From assembly GCA_023411375.1 (NCBI GenBank), contig JAEYOW010000044.1:62001-126000 (forward strand): a stretch of DNA of 64,000 nucleotides. The letters run 5' to 3'. The notes beneath the pieces were generated by a model. That model was not told where the DNA came from. It did not search any database and saw nothing but the letters and a program-made list of their open reading frames with translations. The DNA comes from Bacillota bacterium. Its GTDB lineage: Bacteria > Bacillota > Clostridia > Christensenellales > Aristaeellaceae. A program made the translations under genes and the position numbers. This document shows, in pieces, positions 42,265-51,563 of the stretch (position 1 is its first letter; each line of letters begins with the position of its first letter).

Positions 42265-43200
42265 TTATTCCTTGCCCTCCAGCACAGCCCTTATGCGTCC
42301 CGCCACGCCCTCGCCGTCCAGGCCAAAATGTTTTTCAAGATACGCCTGATTGCCCACCAGCGCGCAGTAGGTATCGTTCAGGCCGAGGCGCACGACGCGC
42401 GCGCGGTTTTCCCGCAGGCCGCATACCGTCTCTGATACCGCGCCGCCAAAACCGCCGACGATGGTATGCTCCTCCAGCGTGAAGAGTACGGGAACCCTTT
42501 TGCAAAGCTCCGCCACATAGGCCTCGTCCAAAGGTTTGACTGTGGGAAAGCTCGCAACGCCAATGCTGTAGTCCTCCCGCTCAAGCAGGCTTGCGGCTTC
42601 AATCGCGCTACCCAGAATACCGCCCGCCGTCAGGATATAAGCATCCGTGCCGGAATGTTGCTCCAGCGCCCTGCCGCATTGATACCCAAAGAGCGCGCCG
42701 TCTTCGTGGAAATGCGGCTCGCCGCCACGTCCAATGCGCAGATAAGCCACGCCCGGCTCGCTCAGGAACGGTCCCATCACCGCCTCGGTTTCCGGCCCGT
42801 CGGCCGGCGCGTATACCTTGACGCCCGGCAACAGCCGCAGCGCGCTCATATCCTCGGTGGCGTGGTGCGTCATGCCAAGCGTACCATATACGAAACCCGC
42901 GCCCACACACACAATTTTAACGTTGACCTCGTGATAGGCACAGCAGTTGCGGATTTGCTCCAGACAGCGCAGCGTGGGAAAATTGCCGATGGAGTAGACG
43001 ACCACCGTCTTTCCCTCCAGCGCCATGCCGGCCGCCATGCTCACCATGGCCTGCTCCGCGATGCCCGCGTTGATAAAGCGGTCCGGGAATTCCTTCATAA
43101 AAGGAAATAGCACGCCAAAGCCCAGGTCGCCGGTAATGAGCACCAGCTCCTCATGCTCGCGGGCGTACGCCTCCAGGCAACGGGTAAAGGTATCTCTCAT
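42265..43200 (-). CDS. Transketolase, C-terminal subunit
   Basis: A 311-residue protein equal to the pyrimidine-binding and C-terminal domains of transketolase. DLGFGVLFPFMKEFPDRFINAGIAEQAMVSMAAG is the TPP pyrimidine site, with the catalytic glutamate in NAGIAEQ. MTHHATEDMSALRLLPGVKV and the C-terminal domain FTLEEHTIVGGFGGAVSE follow. It works as a heterotetramer with the N-terminal subunit upstream, whose stop it overlaps by four bases. It moves two-carbon units between sugar phosphates. Split forms are common in Clostridia and in special carbohydrate operons. Confidence 0.93.
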   Translation of the reverse strand: MRDTFTRCLEAYAREHEELVLITGDLGFGVLFPFMKEFPDRFINAGIAEQAMVSMAAGMALEGKTVVVYSIGNFPTLRCLEQIRNCCAYHEVNVKIVCVGAGFVYGTLGMTHHATEDMSALRLLPGVKVYAPADGPETEAVMGPFLSEPGVAYLRIGRGGEPHFHEDGALFGYQCGRALEQHSGTDAYILTAGGILGSAIEAASLLEREDYSIGVASFPTVKPLDEAYVAELCKRVPVLFTLEEHTIVGGFGGAVSETVCGLRENRARVVRLGLNDTYCALVGNQAYLEKHFGLDGEGVAGRIRAVLEGKE

Positions 43201-44024
43201 GGCCTTTGCGCCTCCAGTTCCTTCATCGCCGCGTCGTATTCCCCGCCGCGCGCGGTGCGGTAATGCCAGAGCACGGTGTTTTCCATAAAGCTAACGCCCT
43301 TGCCCTTTACGGTGTCGGCAATCACGACGATGGGCTTGCCATTGCCCATCGCGGCCTTTGCCTCCGCATAGGCGGCGTGAAGCGCGGCGTGGTCGTGCCC
43401 GTCCACGCGGATAACGTGCCAGCCGAAGCTTGCCCATTTCTGATCCAGCGGCTCCAGCGCAATGGTTTCCTCCACGGGCGCAAGGGACTGGATTTTATTA
43501 AAATCAATCGTGACGATAAAATTATCCAGCTTGTATTGGTTGGCAATAAGCGCCGTCTCCCACACCGCCCCCTCGTCGCATTCGCCGTCGCCGATGATGC
43601 AAAAAACGCGGTGGTTCTGATGGCTCAGCTTCGCGGCCATGGCCATGCCCATGGCCATAGGCAGCCCCTGTCCCAGCGAGCCGGTGGAAGCTTCCACGCC
43701 GGGCACGCCCTTATGGCTGACATGCCCGCTTAAGCGGCTGCCGTTCTGACAGTGGGTTTCCAGCTCGCTCACGGGAAAATAGCCGCACTCTGCCAGCGCG
43801 GCATAAATGCCCGCCCCGGCATGGCCCTTGCTTAAAAGCAGGCGGTCGCGGTCGGGCATTTTCGGGTTTTTGGGGTCGTGACGCATTACGTCGGCATACA
43901 GCACGGCGACGATATCCGCCATGGAATAGATGCTGGCGATATGGGAGGTTCCTCCCCGGTTGGTCATTTCAAGGCCATGCATGCGAATCTGATAAGCCAG
44001 GTTGACGCTTTTCTCGTTGCTCAT
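43197..44024 (-). CDS. Transketolase, N-terminal subunit
   Basis: A 275-residue protein with the diphosphate-binding domain of transketolase. The start at 44024 follows AAGGAGTAGTCAA and overlaps the sugar transferase stop by four bases. DRLLLSKGHAGAGIYAALAE, GSLGQGLPMAMGMA, the TPP motif IGDGECDEGAVWETA...DFNKIQS and the DTVKGKGVSFME segment are complete. Translational coupling to a sugar transferase suggests that it supplies a sugar precursor for a surface glycan. A general pentose phosphate role is also possible. Confidence 0.93.
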   Translation of the reverse strand: MSNEKSVNLAYQIRMHGLEMTNRGGTSHIASIYSMADIVAVLYADVMRHDPKNPKMPDRDRLLLSKGHAGAGIYAALAECGYFPVSELETHCQNGSRLSGHVSHKGVPGVEASTGSLGQGLPMAMGMAMAAKLSHQNHRVFCIIGDGECDEGAVWETALIANQYKLDNFIVTIDFNKIQSLAPVEETIALEPLDQKWASFGWHVIRVDGHDHAALHAAYAEAKAAMGNGKPIVVIADTVKGKGVSFMENTVLWHYRTARGGEYDAAMKELEAQRP

Positions 44025-44755
44025 TTGACTACTCCTTGTTGCGTGGCTTCGGGCGCAGAGGCCGCCTCGGGGGCGGCGGCAAGGTTCTTTTTGACGACGC
44101 ACGCGAGCGTCCTGAAAAAAAGCCTCGCGTCCAACCCGAAGGACTGGTTCCTTGCGTATTCCACGCGCATGCGGTTCTTCTCGCCCAGAATGCGGCGCTC
44201 ATAGGTGCCCTCCGGATCGTCGTGGCCGACGACCTCGTCCAGGCTGATCAGCTTGATGGAGCTAGGGTCGCTGATGCCCGGCCGCACCCAGAGGATGCAT
44301 TCCTGCTCCTTGGTGTAGCGGATGGTATAGCGCAAAAGCTCCGGGCGCGGCCCGATGAAGGACATATCGCCCTTGAGGATGTTGAAAAGCTGCGGCAGCT
44401 CATCCAGCTTGCTGCGCCTGAGCACACGCCCCACCCTGGTAACCCGTGGGTCGTTAAAGGCCGTGGTGCTGGAGTACTTGTCCGCGCCCACGATCATCGT
44501 GCGAAACTTCAGGATGTTGAACGCGCGGTTATGGTAGCCTCCGCGAAGCGCCGAATAAAAGATGGGTCCCCTGGAGGTGCACTTGACCGCGACGGCAATA
44601 GGCAGCATTACAAGCAGGCAGGGCAGCAACATGATAAGCGCCATCACAAAGTCAAGCGCGCGCTTGAGCACCTTGCTGTAAAACGGATGGGACAGGGGGC
44701 CGTCCCAGCGGGGCAGGCTTTGCCGCGCGGAGGTCAGCGTCATCTTTTCTTCCAT
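44021..44755 (-). CDS. Bacterial sugar transferase (polyprenyl-phosphate glycosyl-1-P transferase)
   Basis: A 244-residue membrane enzyme. ATG at 44755 follows GGAAGGAG by eight bases. One membrane hairpin (LDFVMALIMLLPCLLVMLPIAV, about residues 37-58) is followed by the catalytic domain with FNILKFRTM, RRSKLDELPQLFNIL and KGDMSFIGPRPE, the WcaJ/PglC small-PGT pattern. It transfers a sugar 1-phosphate from a nucleotide sugar to undecaprenyl phosphate and so starts glycan synthesis. A tail rich in alanine is probably disordered. It lies between the split transketolase and a YczE-like gene. Confidence 0.92.
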   Translation of the reverse strand: MEEKMTLTSARQSLPRWDGPLSHPFYSKVLKRALDFVMALIMLLPCLLVMLPIAVAVKCTSRGPIFYSALRGGYHNRAFNILKFRTMIVGADKYSSTTAFNDPRVTRVGRVLRRSKLDELPQLFNILKGDMSFIGPRPELLRYTIRYTKEQECILWVRPGISDPSSIKLISLDEVVGHDDPEGTYERRILGEKNRMRVEYARNQSFGLDARLFFRTLACVVKKNLAAAPEAASAPEATQQGVVK

Positions 44756-44862
44756 GCCCCCGCTCCTTCCTGTGTGCGTGTGGCGCAACCGCCACCACTT
44801 TTTATCGTATCACAGGCGTGAAAAGAAGTCAATTTTTATCGTACAAATTACGCAAAATTTGC

Positions 44863-45531
44863 TCAGCCGCCGCACCCGCTTACGGGCTTTCTCAGCGAAG
44901 CGGCTGACTGGAACAGCCCCTCATGCGCAACGTCCCGGGGTTCGAAGCGCAAAAGGCGAAAGGTAATCTGCATGGTGACGCCGATGCCCAGTGCGCTGAT
45001 GAGCGTTCCCACGCCCACCTTGCCGCCCAGCACCCAGCCGGCGGCAAGGGCAGCGCATAAAATCAGGATATTCACCAGGCCGATGGGCATACGCTTAAGC
45101 CGCCTACCCACGCCCACCAGCAGCGAGTCGCGCGGGCCGCAGCACAGTCCGGCCCTCATGTAAACGTATTGCCCAAAGCTCATGACAAACATTCCCGCAA
45201 CCATAAGCGGGATGCCGGAAAGCAGACCGGACTGGGCCGGCACCAGCTTCAGCGCCGAGAAAAAATCAACGCTCAGGCCGCAGATGGCCGCGTCCAGCAA
45301 CGTGCCGATGCCAATGCGCTCTCGCAGCAAAAGGTCGATCACTACAATCACACAGCTGATAAGGATGGCCGCCGTGCCGTAGGTAATGGGCAGATGGTAG
45401 GAAAGCCCCATGCTCAGGCAGTCCCACGGCGCAAGGCCAATGTTTGCCTGAATGGTGAGGTACACGCCAAAGGAAAACAGCGCAAGGCCTGCCGCCGCCT
45501 GTGCCGTACGAAACAAAAGCCCGCGCTTCAT
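44863..45531 (-). CDS. YczE/YitT-like integral membrane protein
   Basis: A 222-residue protein with about six helices. GVYLTIQANIGLAPWDCLSMGLSYHLPITYGTAAI and RAGLCCGPRDSLLVGVGRRLKRMPIGLVN are typical of YczE-type proteins, whose role is unknown, though some are linked to lipopeptide production. The start overlaps the licD-like gene stop by four bases. It sits in the envelope-glycan operon. A transport role is suspected only. Confidence 0.85.
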   Translation of the reverse strand: MKRGLLFRTAQAAAGLALFSFGVYLTIQANIGLAPWDCLSMGLSYHLPITYGTAAILISCVIVVIDLLLRERIGIGTLLDAAICGLSVDFFSALKLVPAQSGLLSGIPLMVAGMFVMSFGQYVYMRAGLCCGPRDSLLVGVGRRLKRMPIGLVNILILCAALAAGWVLGGKVGVGTLISALGIGVTMQITFRLLRFEPRDVAHEGLFQSAASLRKPVSGCGG

Positions 45532-46304
45532 CCCTTATGCACACTCCCTCCCGCCCCATGGGCGGGCCTGCGCTCGCTCTCCGGCGGCGGGGTCAGGTAG
45601 CCGTCGCCGTATTTCAGGCGCAACATATGCTCCCATTCCGCGCTCACGCGGAGGGTCGCGCCCTCAAAGGCGATATCTTCAAAGCGTTCCGCGCACGCGC
45701 GTGGATAGATGTGCCTGAGCCCCGCAAAGCAATCGTCCGCAACGTGCAGAAGCGAACCGTCGCCGCGCGCCAGCCGCGCGCCTGCGCTTCTGTACCAGCC
45801 AAGCTTACGGGCCTTTGAAAACGGCAGGCCAAGCAGGTGCGTGGCCAGGACGAGCACCCGGTTTTTCGGGCTGTAAAGGCTGTAGTCGATATCCTCTTTA
45901 ATCATACCCTGAAGCATTCGCAGCCTGAACAGCTTGCGCCGTTGCGCCGAAGGGTCGGCGCTAACCGGCTCGTAGTGGAACAGGTCGATAAACGGCCGGA
46001 AGCCCTCCGCGGCTTTGCGCGGCACCACGCGCCGGACCCACGTATCCGTTTCGGTAACCGTATAGTCGGCGCTTTCGCTCGGGAATACGCGGATAAAGGC
46101 TTTCAGCGCGTTGGCGGTAAACACAAGGTCGAGGTCGTCGTCCCAGGGGATGAAGCCGCTCTCGCGCACGGCTCCCAGCATGGTGCCGCCATAGATGGAG
46201 TATTCAATGCCGTGAAGGCGGCATATCCGGTCGATTTCAAGCGCCATGGCAAGAAGCGCGCGCTGTATGTCGCGCAATCCGTAGGCGTTATCCTCAAGCG
46301 GCAT
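45528..46304 (-). CDS. LicD family phosphotransferase
   Basis: A 258-residue protein. ATG at 46304 follows GGAAGGGGG and comes just after the flippase stop. The family core YSIYGGTMLGAVRESGFIPW followed by DDDLDL at residues 36-60 is unmistakable and provides the nucleotidyltransferase-fold metal acidics. LicD proteins attach phosphocholine or another phospho-group, such as phosphoglycerol or phosphoribitol, to surface glycans. A choline activation set (licABC) is not present here, so choline is uncertain. The gene is coupled to the YczE-like gene. Confidence 0.92.
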   Translation of the reverse strand: MPLEDNAYGLRDIQRALLAMALEIDRICRLHGIEYSIYGGTMLGAVRESGFIPWDDDLDLVFTANALKAFIRVFPSESADYTVTETDTWVRRVVPRKAAEGFRPFIDLFHYEPVSADPSAQRRKLFRLRMLQGMIKEDIDYSLYSPKNRVLVLATHLLGLPFSKARKLGWYRSAGARLARGDGSLLHVADDCFAGLRHIYPRACAERFEDIAFEGATLRVSAEWEHMLRLKYGDGYLTPPPESERRPAHGAGGSVHKG

Positions 46305-46326
46305 ATAAACTTTCCCCCTTCCCGGC

Positions 46327-47889
46327 CTATCTGCCGCGCACCAGCATGTATTTAAGGCGGCCCAACAGCGAACGCAGCGCCTTTCGGTCAAACAGCCAGG
46401 CGGAGACAAACGCGGCCACCGTGGAATAGAGCACCAGCATCGCGCCATACATCACCCAGGTGAAGAAACGGCGCGGCGGGTCAATCAAAATCAAACACGG
46501 CGCCGCAATCAACGCGACCGTCACAAACATGCGCAGGATGCGCAGCGCGCTCCTTTGCCATGGCAGGCCCGCGACCTCGCCGGGCACAAAGCGCAGCTGC
46601 ATGCCGGTACGCACAAGGTTGCCCACGCACACGCCGGCGACAATGCCGCAAACCGAGGCCGCCGCGCCGAACCTGAGGCCGTACACCCCCAACCCCGTAC
46701 CGCAGACGATGGTCACAATCACCTGAATGACGCACTGCCCGCGCACCTCGCGGAATTTACCGCTGGAGGAGATCATCAAATCCATGGGCATCTTGCACTG
46801 GTTGGTCAGCGCCTCCAGAATGATGAGCAGGCCCAGCAGGGGAACGTTATAGTTGACGTCTGTCACACCATGGGTATAGAGGTTGACAAACGGCACGATG
46901 AGCACCGCCGCCGCGCCGAACAGGATGGTGGTCGCCAGGTGGTACAGGCACTCAAAATCGCGGTATGCCCGCTGAAACGCCGATCTTTTGCCGCTGACAA
47001 GCAGGTTGCCAAAGATGGAGTAAATACCGGTGGTTGCCATCTTAAGCACTCCCCACAGCCCGACCGTAACCATATGGTACACGCCGTATACGCTTAAAAT
47101 ACCCGTGTCGCGGGTGATCAGCGTGGCGAGAATGACGCCCGCGCCCTGCTGGAACACATTTGTCAGCTCGTAATACAGCGCGTCCCAGCGCATGCCCAGC
47201 GCGGTTTTGTTGGGCGGCGCCTTGGGGTTGACGTTGGGATAGTGCTTGGCCGTATAGCGCGAAAGGATGACCGAGCGCACAAGAATGGTAAGCGACGCGG
47301 CCAACCGGACCACGATCACGTCCTGCCCGAGGAAGGGAAGAATCACAATCAGCGCGGTGGAAAGCATCAAGGAGGACATGGACGCAAGCGACACCACATA
47401 CGTGCGCTGGTCGGCCGTGAGCAACACCCGGTACCGCGACAGCGTAAAAAACTCCAGCGCGCCGGAGATGCCCATCGAGAGGATCAGCACCATGACGCTC
47501 AGCTCGTTCATGCGCAGCCCGTTTACGTCCGATACGGGCACAATGAACGGATACGCCGCCGCGAACGCCAGCGTAATGCCGCAAAAAAGCCAGCCGGCCG
47601 TATTGTAAAAGCCGCGCGCCGCGGAGACGATACCGCTGATCGCAGCGTCGTCCCTCTTGGATAACGGCTCGTACAACGCGAAAATCGAGGCCGCCGCGAG
47701 GCCGGCCTCCACCATTTTGAAATAGGTCAGAAATTCCGTGACCGAAACGATCAGGCCGTTGACCTCCGACCCGTAGTAGAGGATCATCAGCCGGGGCGTG
47801 ATGAAACCCATCAGCATCGCGGTCAGCTGATAAACGGCGGTGGACAGCGTGTTTTGCACAAAACGCGCGGTGCGGGTATTGCGGCTCAA
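46327..47889 (-). CDS. Wzx-like polysaccharide flippase
   Basis: A 520-residue membrane protein with about fourteen helices of the MATE/MOP superfamily. It begins with the typical NTLSTAVYQLTAMLMGFITP helix and has LILYYGSEVNGLIVSVTEFL, the Wzx N-terminal pattern. It would turn lipid-linked oligosaccharides across the membrane. As the first gene of the leftward glycan operon it precedes licD, the YczE-like gene, the sugar transferase and the split transketolase. No polymerase or other glycosyltransferase is in the operon. Confidence 0.9.
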   Translation of the reverse strand: MSRNTRTARFVQNTLSTAVYQLTAMLMGFITPRLMILYYGSEVNGLIVSVTEFLTYFKMVEAGLAAASIFALYEPLSKRDDAAISGIVSAARGFYNTAGWLFCGITLAFAAAYPFIVPVSDVNGLRMNELSVMVLILSMGISGALEFFTLSRYRVLLTADQRTYVVSLASMSSLMLSTALIVILPFLGQDVIVVRLAASLTILVRSVILSRYTAKHYPNVNPKAPPNKTALGMRWDALYYELTNVFQQGAGVILATLITRDTGILSVYGVYHMVTVGLWGVLKMATTGIYSIFGNLLVSGKRSAFQRAYRDFECLYHLATTILFGAAAVLIVPFVNLYTHGVTDVNYNVPLLGLLIILEALTNQCKMPMDLMISSSGKFREVRGQCVIQVIVTIVCGTGLGVYGLRFGAAASVCGIVAGVCVGNLVRTGMQLRFVPGEVAGLPWQRSALRILRMFVTVALIAAPCLILIDPPRRFFTWVMYGAMLVLYSTVAAFVSAWLFDRKALRSLLGRLKYMLVRGR

Positions 47890-48019
47890 GCGTAAATCTC
47901 CTTCATCTGCGTCCGGACGGGCCAGGCGCCGGATTTAACCATACAAATAGGAAGAATAGCATTGCCGCCAAGGTTTGTCAAGGCGTGGCGCTTCGCCAGA
48001 ATTCGATGCTATATACCGC

Positions 48020-48048
48020 TTGACCTGTTTTGGTCATTGAGTTATACT
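48020..48048 (+). promoter_or_regulatory. Promoter of citrate synthase
   Basis: TTGACC at 48020-48025 and TATACT at 48043-48048 with a 17-base spacer, 90 bases before the start. Confidence 0.75.
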
Positions 48049-48138
48049 GTATACCATCCCATGATTTATGCTTCTGGCCGCCGCTGTCATGGCGTGGCTT
48101 TCCTCCCCTTTCTTTCATCTATAAGGAGGTATTTTTTC

Positions 48139-49503
48139 ATGATGCAATCCCCATTGGAAAGACTTGCCGATTACGCCGGCGAACACGCGCCCATGCTGGC
48201 GAAAAACTGCGGCATCGACCCCACGCTGTACCAGACCTACGGCGTTAAGCGCGGCCTTCGCGACAAAAGCGGCAAGGGCGTGCTTGCCGGCCTTACCAAC
48301 ATCTCCGAAATCCAAAGCAGCATGGAGGTAAACGGCGAGACCGTTCCCTGCGAAGGCCAGCTTTTTTACCGCGGCTACAACATCATCGACCTGGTGGGCG
48401 CGGAGGCGCGCGAGCACCGCTTCGGCTTTGAGGAAATCGCCTATCTTCTGCTTTTCGGCGAATTGCCGGACGAGCGCGAGCTGCTCTCGTTCCAGGCCAC
48501 GCTGGCGGACAGCCGCACGCTGCCCACCAATTTCGTGCGCGACGTTATTATGAAAGCGCCCAGCAAGGATATGATGAATACCCTGAGCCGAAGCGTGCTG
48601 ACCCTTGCCAGCTACGACGACAACGTTGCGGATCCTTCTATCCGCAACGTGCTGCGCCAGTGCCTGATGCTGATCGCCGTGTTCCCAATGCTTGCCGTGT
48701 ACGGCTACCACAGCTATAACCACTACGAGCGCGACGAGAGCTTCTACATCCACCGCCCGGACGAAAACCTCTCCGCGGCGGAAAACCTGCTGCGCATGCT
48801 AAGGCCGGATAAAAGCTATACCGATTTGGAGGCGCATGTGCTTGACCTGGCGCTCATTTTGCATATGGAGCACGGCGGCGGCAACAACTCCTCCTTTACC
48901 ACGCACGTGGTTACCTCCTCCGGCAGCGACACCTACAGCGTGGTGGCGGCGGCGCTTGCCAGCCTGAAGGGCCCCAAGCACGGCGGCGCGAACATCAAGG
49001 TTGTGGAGATGATGGCCGATCTGCGCGAGAACGTCCGCGACCAGACGGACGAGGAGGAGGTCGAGCGTTACCTGCTCAAGCTTCTGCACCGCGAAGCGTT
49101 TGACAGAAAGGGGCTCATCTACGGTATGGGCCACGCTGTGTATTCCATCAGCGACCCACGCGCCACGGTGTTCCGGGGCTTTGTCAAGCAGTTGGCGGAC
49201 GAGAAGCAAAAGAAGGATGATTTTGCCCTCTATTCCATGGTGGAAAGGCTCGCGCCTCAGATAATCTCGCGGGAGCGTAAGATATTCAAGGGCGTCAGCC
49301 CGAACGTAGACTTCTACAGCGGCCTTACCTACAGCATGCTGGGCATTCCCGAGGAGCTGTTCACCCCCATTTTCGCCATCGCGAGGATTGTGGGCTGGAG
49401 CGCGCACCGTCTGGAGGAGCTGATCAACATGGATAAGATCATCCGCCCCGCCTACAAAAGCGTGCTGCCCCGGCGGGAGTATGTTAGTATGAAGGATAGA
49501 TAG
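48139..49503 (+). CDS. gltA: Citrate synthase (citrate/2-methylcitrate synthase family)
   Basis: A 454-residue enzyme that condenses acetyl-CoA with oxaloacetate. ATG at 48139 follows AAGGAGG by nine bases. The active-site histidines lie in EHGGGNNSSFTTHVV and GLIYGMGHAVYSISDPRA, with KGPKHGGANIKVVEMM between them. The chain is longer than the usual 370-430 residues because of an N-terminal extension of about 60 residues, as in clostridial Si-type relatives. In an anaerobe it probably feeds glutamate synthesis. No aconitase or isocitrate dehydrogenase is adjacent. Confidence 0.93.
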   Translation: MMQSPLERLADYAGEHAPMLAKNCGIDPTLYQTYGVKRGLRDKSGKGVLAGLTNISEIQSSMEVNGETVPCEGQLFYRGYNIIDLVGAEAREHRFGFEEIAYLLLFGELPDERELLSFQATLADSRTLPTNFVRDVIMKAPSKDMMNTLSRSVLTLASYDDNVADPSIRNVLRQCLMLIAVFPMLAVYGYHSYNHYERDESFYIHRPDENLSAAENLLRMLRPDKSYTDLEAHVLDLALILHMEHGGGNNSSFTTHVVTSSGSDTYSVVAAALASLKGPKHGGANIKVVEMMADLRENVRDQTDEEEVERYLLKLLHREAFDRKGLIYGMGHAVYSISDPRATVFRGFVKQLADEKQKKDDFALYSMVERLAPQIISRERKIFKGVSPNVDFYSGLTYSMLGIPEELFTPIFAIARIVGWSAHRLEELINMDKIIRPAYKSVLPRREYVSMKDR

Positions 49504-49520
49504 GACTTTAGACAAAACAG

Positions 49521-49554
49521 ACCGGAAGAACAGGCGCGCGCCTGTTCTTCCGGT
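49521..49554. terminator. Perfect 34-bp palindrome between convergent genes
   Basis: ACCGGAAGAACAGGCGC is followed directly by its reverse complement, without a loop. It lies 17 bases after gltA and 11 bases from the stop of the convergent L,D-transpeptidase, so it probably terminates both. Confidence 0.78.
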
Positions 49555-49565
49555 TCGTTCGCGTT

Positions 49566-50996
49566 TCAGGGAAGCAACTCCCCCATCCTTGCCCGCCGCT
49601 GGGCGGGATCGTCCAGCACCAATACCTTTGTGCCGTATTCCAGATGCGTCCACAGCCAGTAGGCGTTGAGGGGGTGCCCGGCATCGGTGCGGCAATCCAC
49701 ACGCACGCAGCCCTCCGAAGCCTTCTGGCCTAGCTGCTTGATCTGCTCCCGGAAATCGGCCTTCCCGCCGGCCGTCTGATAGCCCACCTGATGCAACAGG
49801 TTGCCGCCGTCGATTCGGATGGCGTAGACGTTTTGATAGCCGTTGCTTTTGAAGGGCGCAACCCGGTCGGTAGTAATGAACGCACCCGCGCGCGTTTCGC
49901 GAAACAGCTTTTCCCCGGCCATCAGGCCCGTGCTGATACGGATTTGCCCAATCGGCGCGCCGTATTCATAAACCGTCATCCGCTGGGCCTGCTTGTCAAT
50001 CAGCAGGCCATAGTGGACGTTAGGCGTTATCACCCTGAGCTTTTTGGTGGGTACATAGCCCTCGACATATTCGCCGTCCTCATGCCGCCAGGCGCGCACC
50101 AGCGTATAGGCCTTGCCCACCTCCACCACCTCCAGCCCCTGAGATTGCCCGTGCACGCTGCCCACGGCTTTGGATTTACCGCTGGGCTTCGCGTACAGGG
50201 GCTGGTGATCCGTCGCTTCGATGTTGACCACAACCAGCGGCTTCATCATGGCCTGCCACACGGCTTCGTCATCCGGCGACGTGGGAAGCAGCCCGCCCGT
50301 GGGGGCAAGTTCCGTTTCCGGCGGCCGGCCCTCCCTGATTTCAAGGGGAAAGATAATAGCCCTGTCCTCCCGGTCCGACGCATAGGCTTTGCACCAATAG
50401 GCCCCGGCCGCGACCTTTCGGCCGTCCTTCTTGCCGTTCCACGCCACGCGGAAAAAGCCGCTGTTGGCAATTTTTTTGCGCACGGAGGCAACGGGCTTCT
50501 CCATGGTATCGTCCGCGTAAATTTCAAGGTTGACGACGCACGCGCCCGTTACCGAACAATCCACAAACCATACCTTCGGCTGTTTTTGATAGCAGACGGC
50601 GCTGCATGGCAACGCGTATTCCAGCAGGGTGATAGGCTCCGTCACCGTCGCCTCCACCCGCGCGGAATAAACGGTCCCGCCCGCACCGGTCAATTCAAAC
50701 GAAAGGCGGTAGCCGCCCGCTCTCAGCGGCATACCGCCGTAGGACGTAGCTGCGTACGGCAGCGCGACCGTCCCCCGCCTCACCGTTAATCCGTCGGCAA
50801 TGCGCATATGTTCCCCGAATTCATCCTCAACCCTCACCGTCAGCGCGCCATCCTCCGGCGCGTTCACTATAATTTTCGCCTCCTCAAACGGACATAGCGC
50901 CTCCGGCATTTGTACAAACAGCTCCTCCGCCAAAACGGGCGCGCACCAAAGTAAAAGCGCGCACAGCAGCAGGGCGGCGCAACCGCGTCCCTTCAC
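49566..50996 (-). CDS. Secreted L,D-transpeptidase (YkuD) with SH3-like domain
   Basis: A 476-residue exported protein that probably makes or exchanges peptidoglycan cross-links. GTG at 50996 is chosen for GGAGG eight bases upstream; ATG at 51002 is the alternative. Residues 1-24 form a signal peptide (GCAALLLCALLLWCAPVLA). The middle holds Ig-like segments and, near residues 265-325, an SH3-like region (GLEVVEVGKAYTLVRAW). The YkuD domain begins near residue 330 with YGLLIDKQAQRMTVYE; the active-site cysteine is in SEGCVRVDCR. The usual SHGC motif is SEGC, a tolerated change. The partner histidine is probably in GGNLLHQVG. Confidence 0.88.
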   Translation of the reverse strand: MKGRGCAALLLCALLLWCAPVLAEELFVQMPEALCPFEEAKIIVNAPEDGALTVRVEDEFGEHMRIADGLTVRRGTVALPYAATSYGGMPLRAGGYRLSFELTGAGGTVYSARVEATVTEPITLLEYALPCSAVCYQKQPKVWFVDCSVTGACVVNLEIYADDTMEKPVASVRKKIANSGFFRVAWNGKKDGRKVAAGAYWCKAYASDREDRAIIFPLEIREGRPPETELAPTGGLLPTSPDDEAVWQAMMKPLVVVNIEATDHQPLYAKPSGKSKAVGSVHGQSQGLEVVEVGKAYTLVRAWRHEDGEYVEGYVPTKKLRVITPNVHYGLLIDKQAQRMTVYEYGAPIGQIRISTGLMAGEKLFRETRAGAFITTDRVAPFKSNGYQNVYAIRIDGGNLLHQVGYQTAGGKADFREQIKQLGQKASEGCVRVDCRTDAGHPLNAYWLWTHLEYGTKVLVLDDPAQRRARMGELLP

Positions 50997-51059
50997 GGAC
51001 ATCCCCTCCATCTTTTGTAATGATTCGGTTTTCTCATTCCTTAGACGGAGGCTTTCCAT

Positions 51060-51563
51060 ATGAAGTTCAAAATTCCGTTTGACATGATTGCAACAAGTTG
51101 CTGGAGAGACTCCTTACATGGGGGATTTATGACCGTACGGCAAGGGAAGGAAATGAATCAAATCCATCCGGTTATGCTCGAGCAACAACAGTAATTTTTG
51201 CATAAAGGCATCGCCTCTGGGTAAAATGTGTACGGAAACAGACTGAAGATATTGTGCCTGACGATGGGAAATAAGGCGTGGAGGCTTTTTCCATGAGCTT
51301 TTTTGAATGAGCCTGTCGGCCATATCCGACAGAAAGATGTAGATAGATTGATTGGCCGCGTTAAAACTGCCATTATAAATGGTTTTGGCGTCGAGGGTTT
51401 TCCACAAAAACATATATCCGTTGCTCAACCTTGAACCCGTTGGCAGAAAAACGTCGGTAACGGTTTAAGGAAGCCGTTCTGGTATTCAGATACAGTTAAA
51501 AAGTTAGGAATTGGGAGAGAATCACGCCACTTTCAGAGTAAGCGTCGCCATCAAAATAGCTGA
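51060..51563. other. Gene-poor region without convincing genes
   Basis: About 500 bases, AT-richer than its neighbours. A 104-codon leftward frame at 51114-51428 begins with TTG, has no ribosome site and shows no family motif, so it is not called. No repeats of insertion-sequence type or target duplications are seen. It lies next to an XRE remnant and may be a scar of a lost mobile element. Confidence 0.45.

Noticed and set aside
51114..51428. Leftward frame of 104 codons in the gene-poor region
   Set aside because: TTG start without ribosome site and no recognisable family; reported only as part of the scar region.
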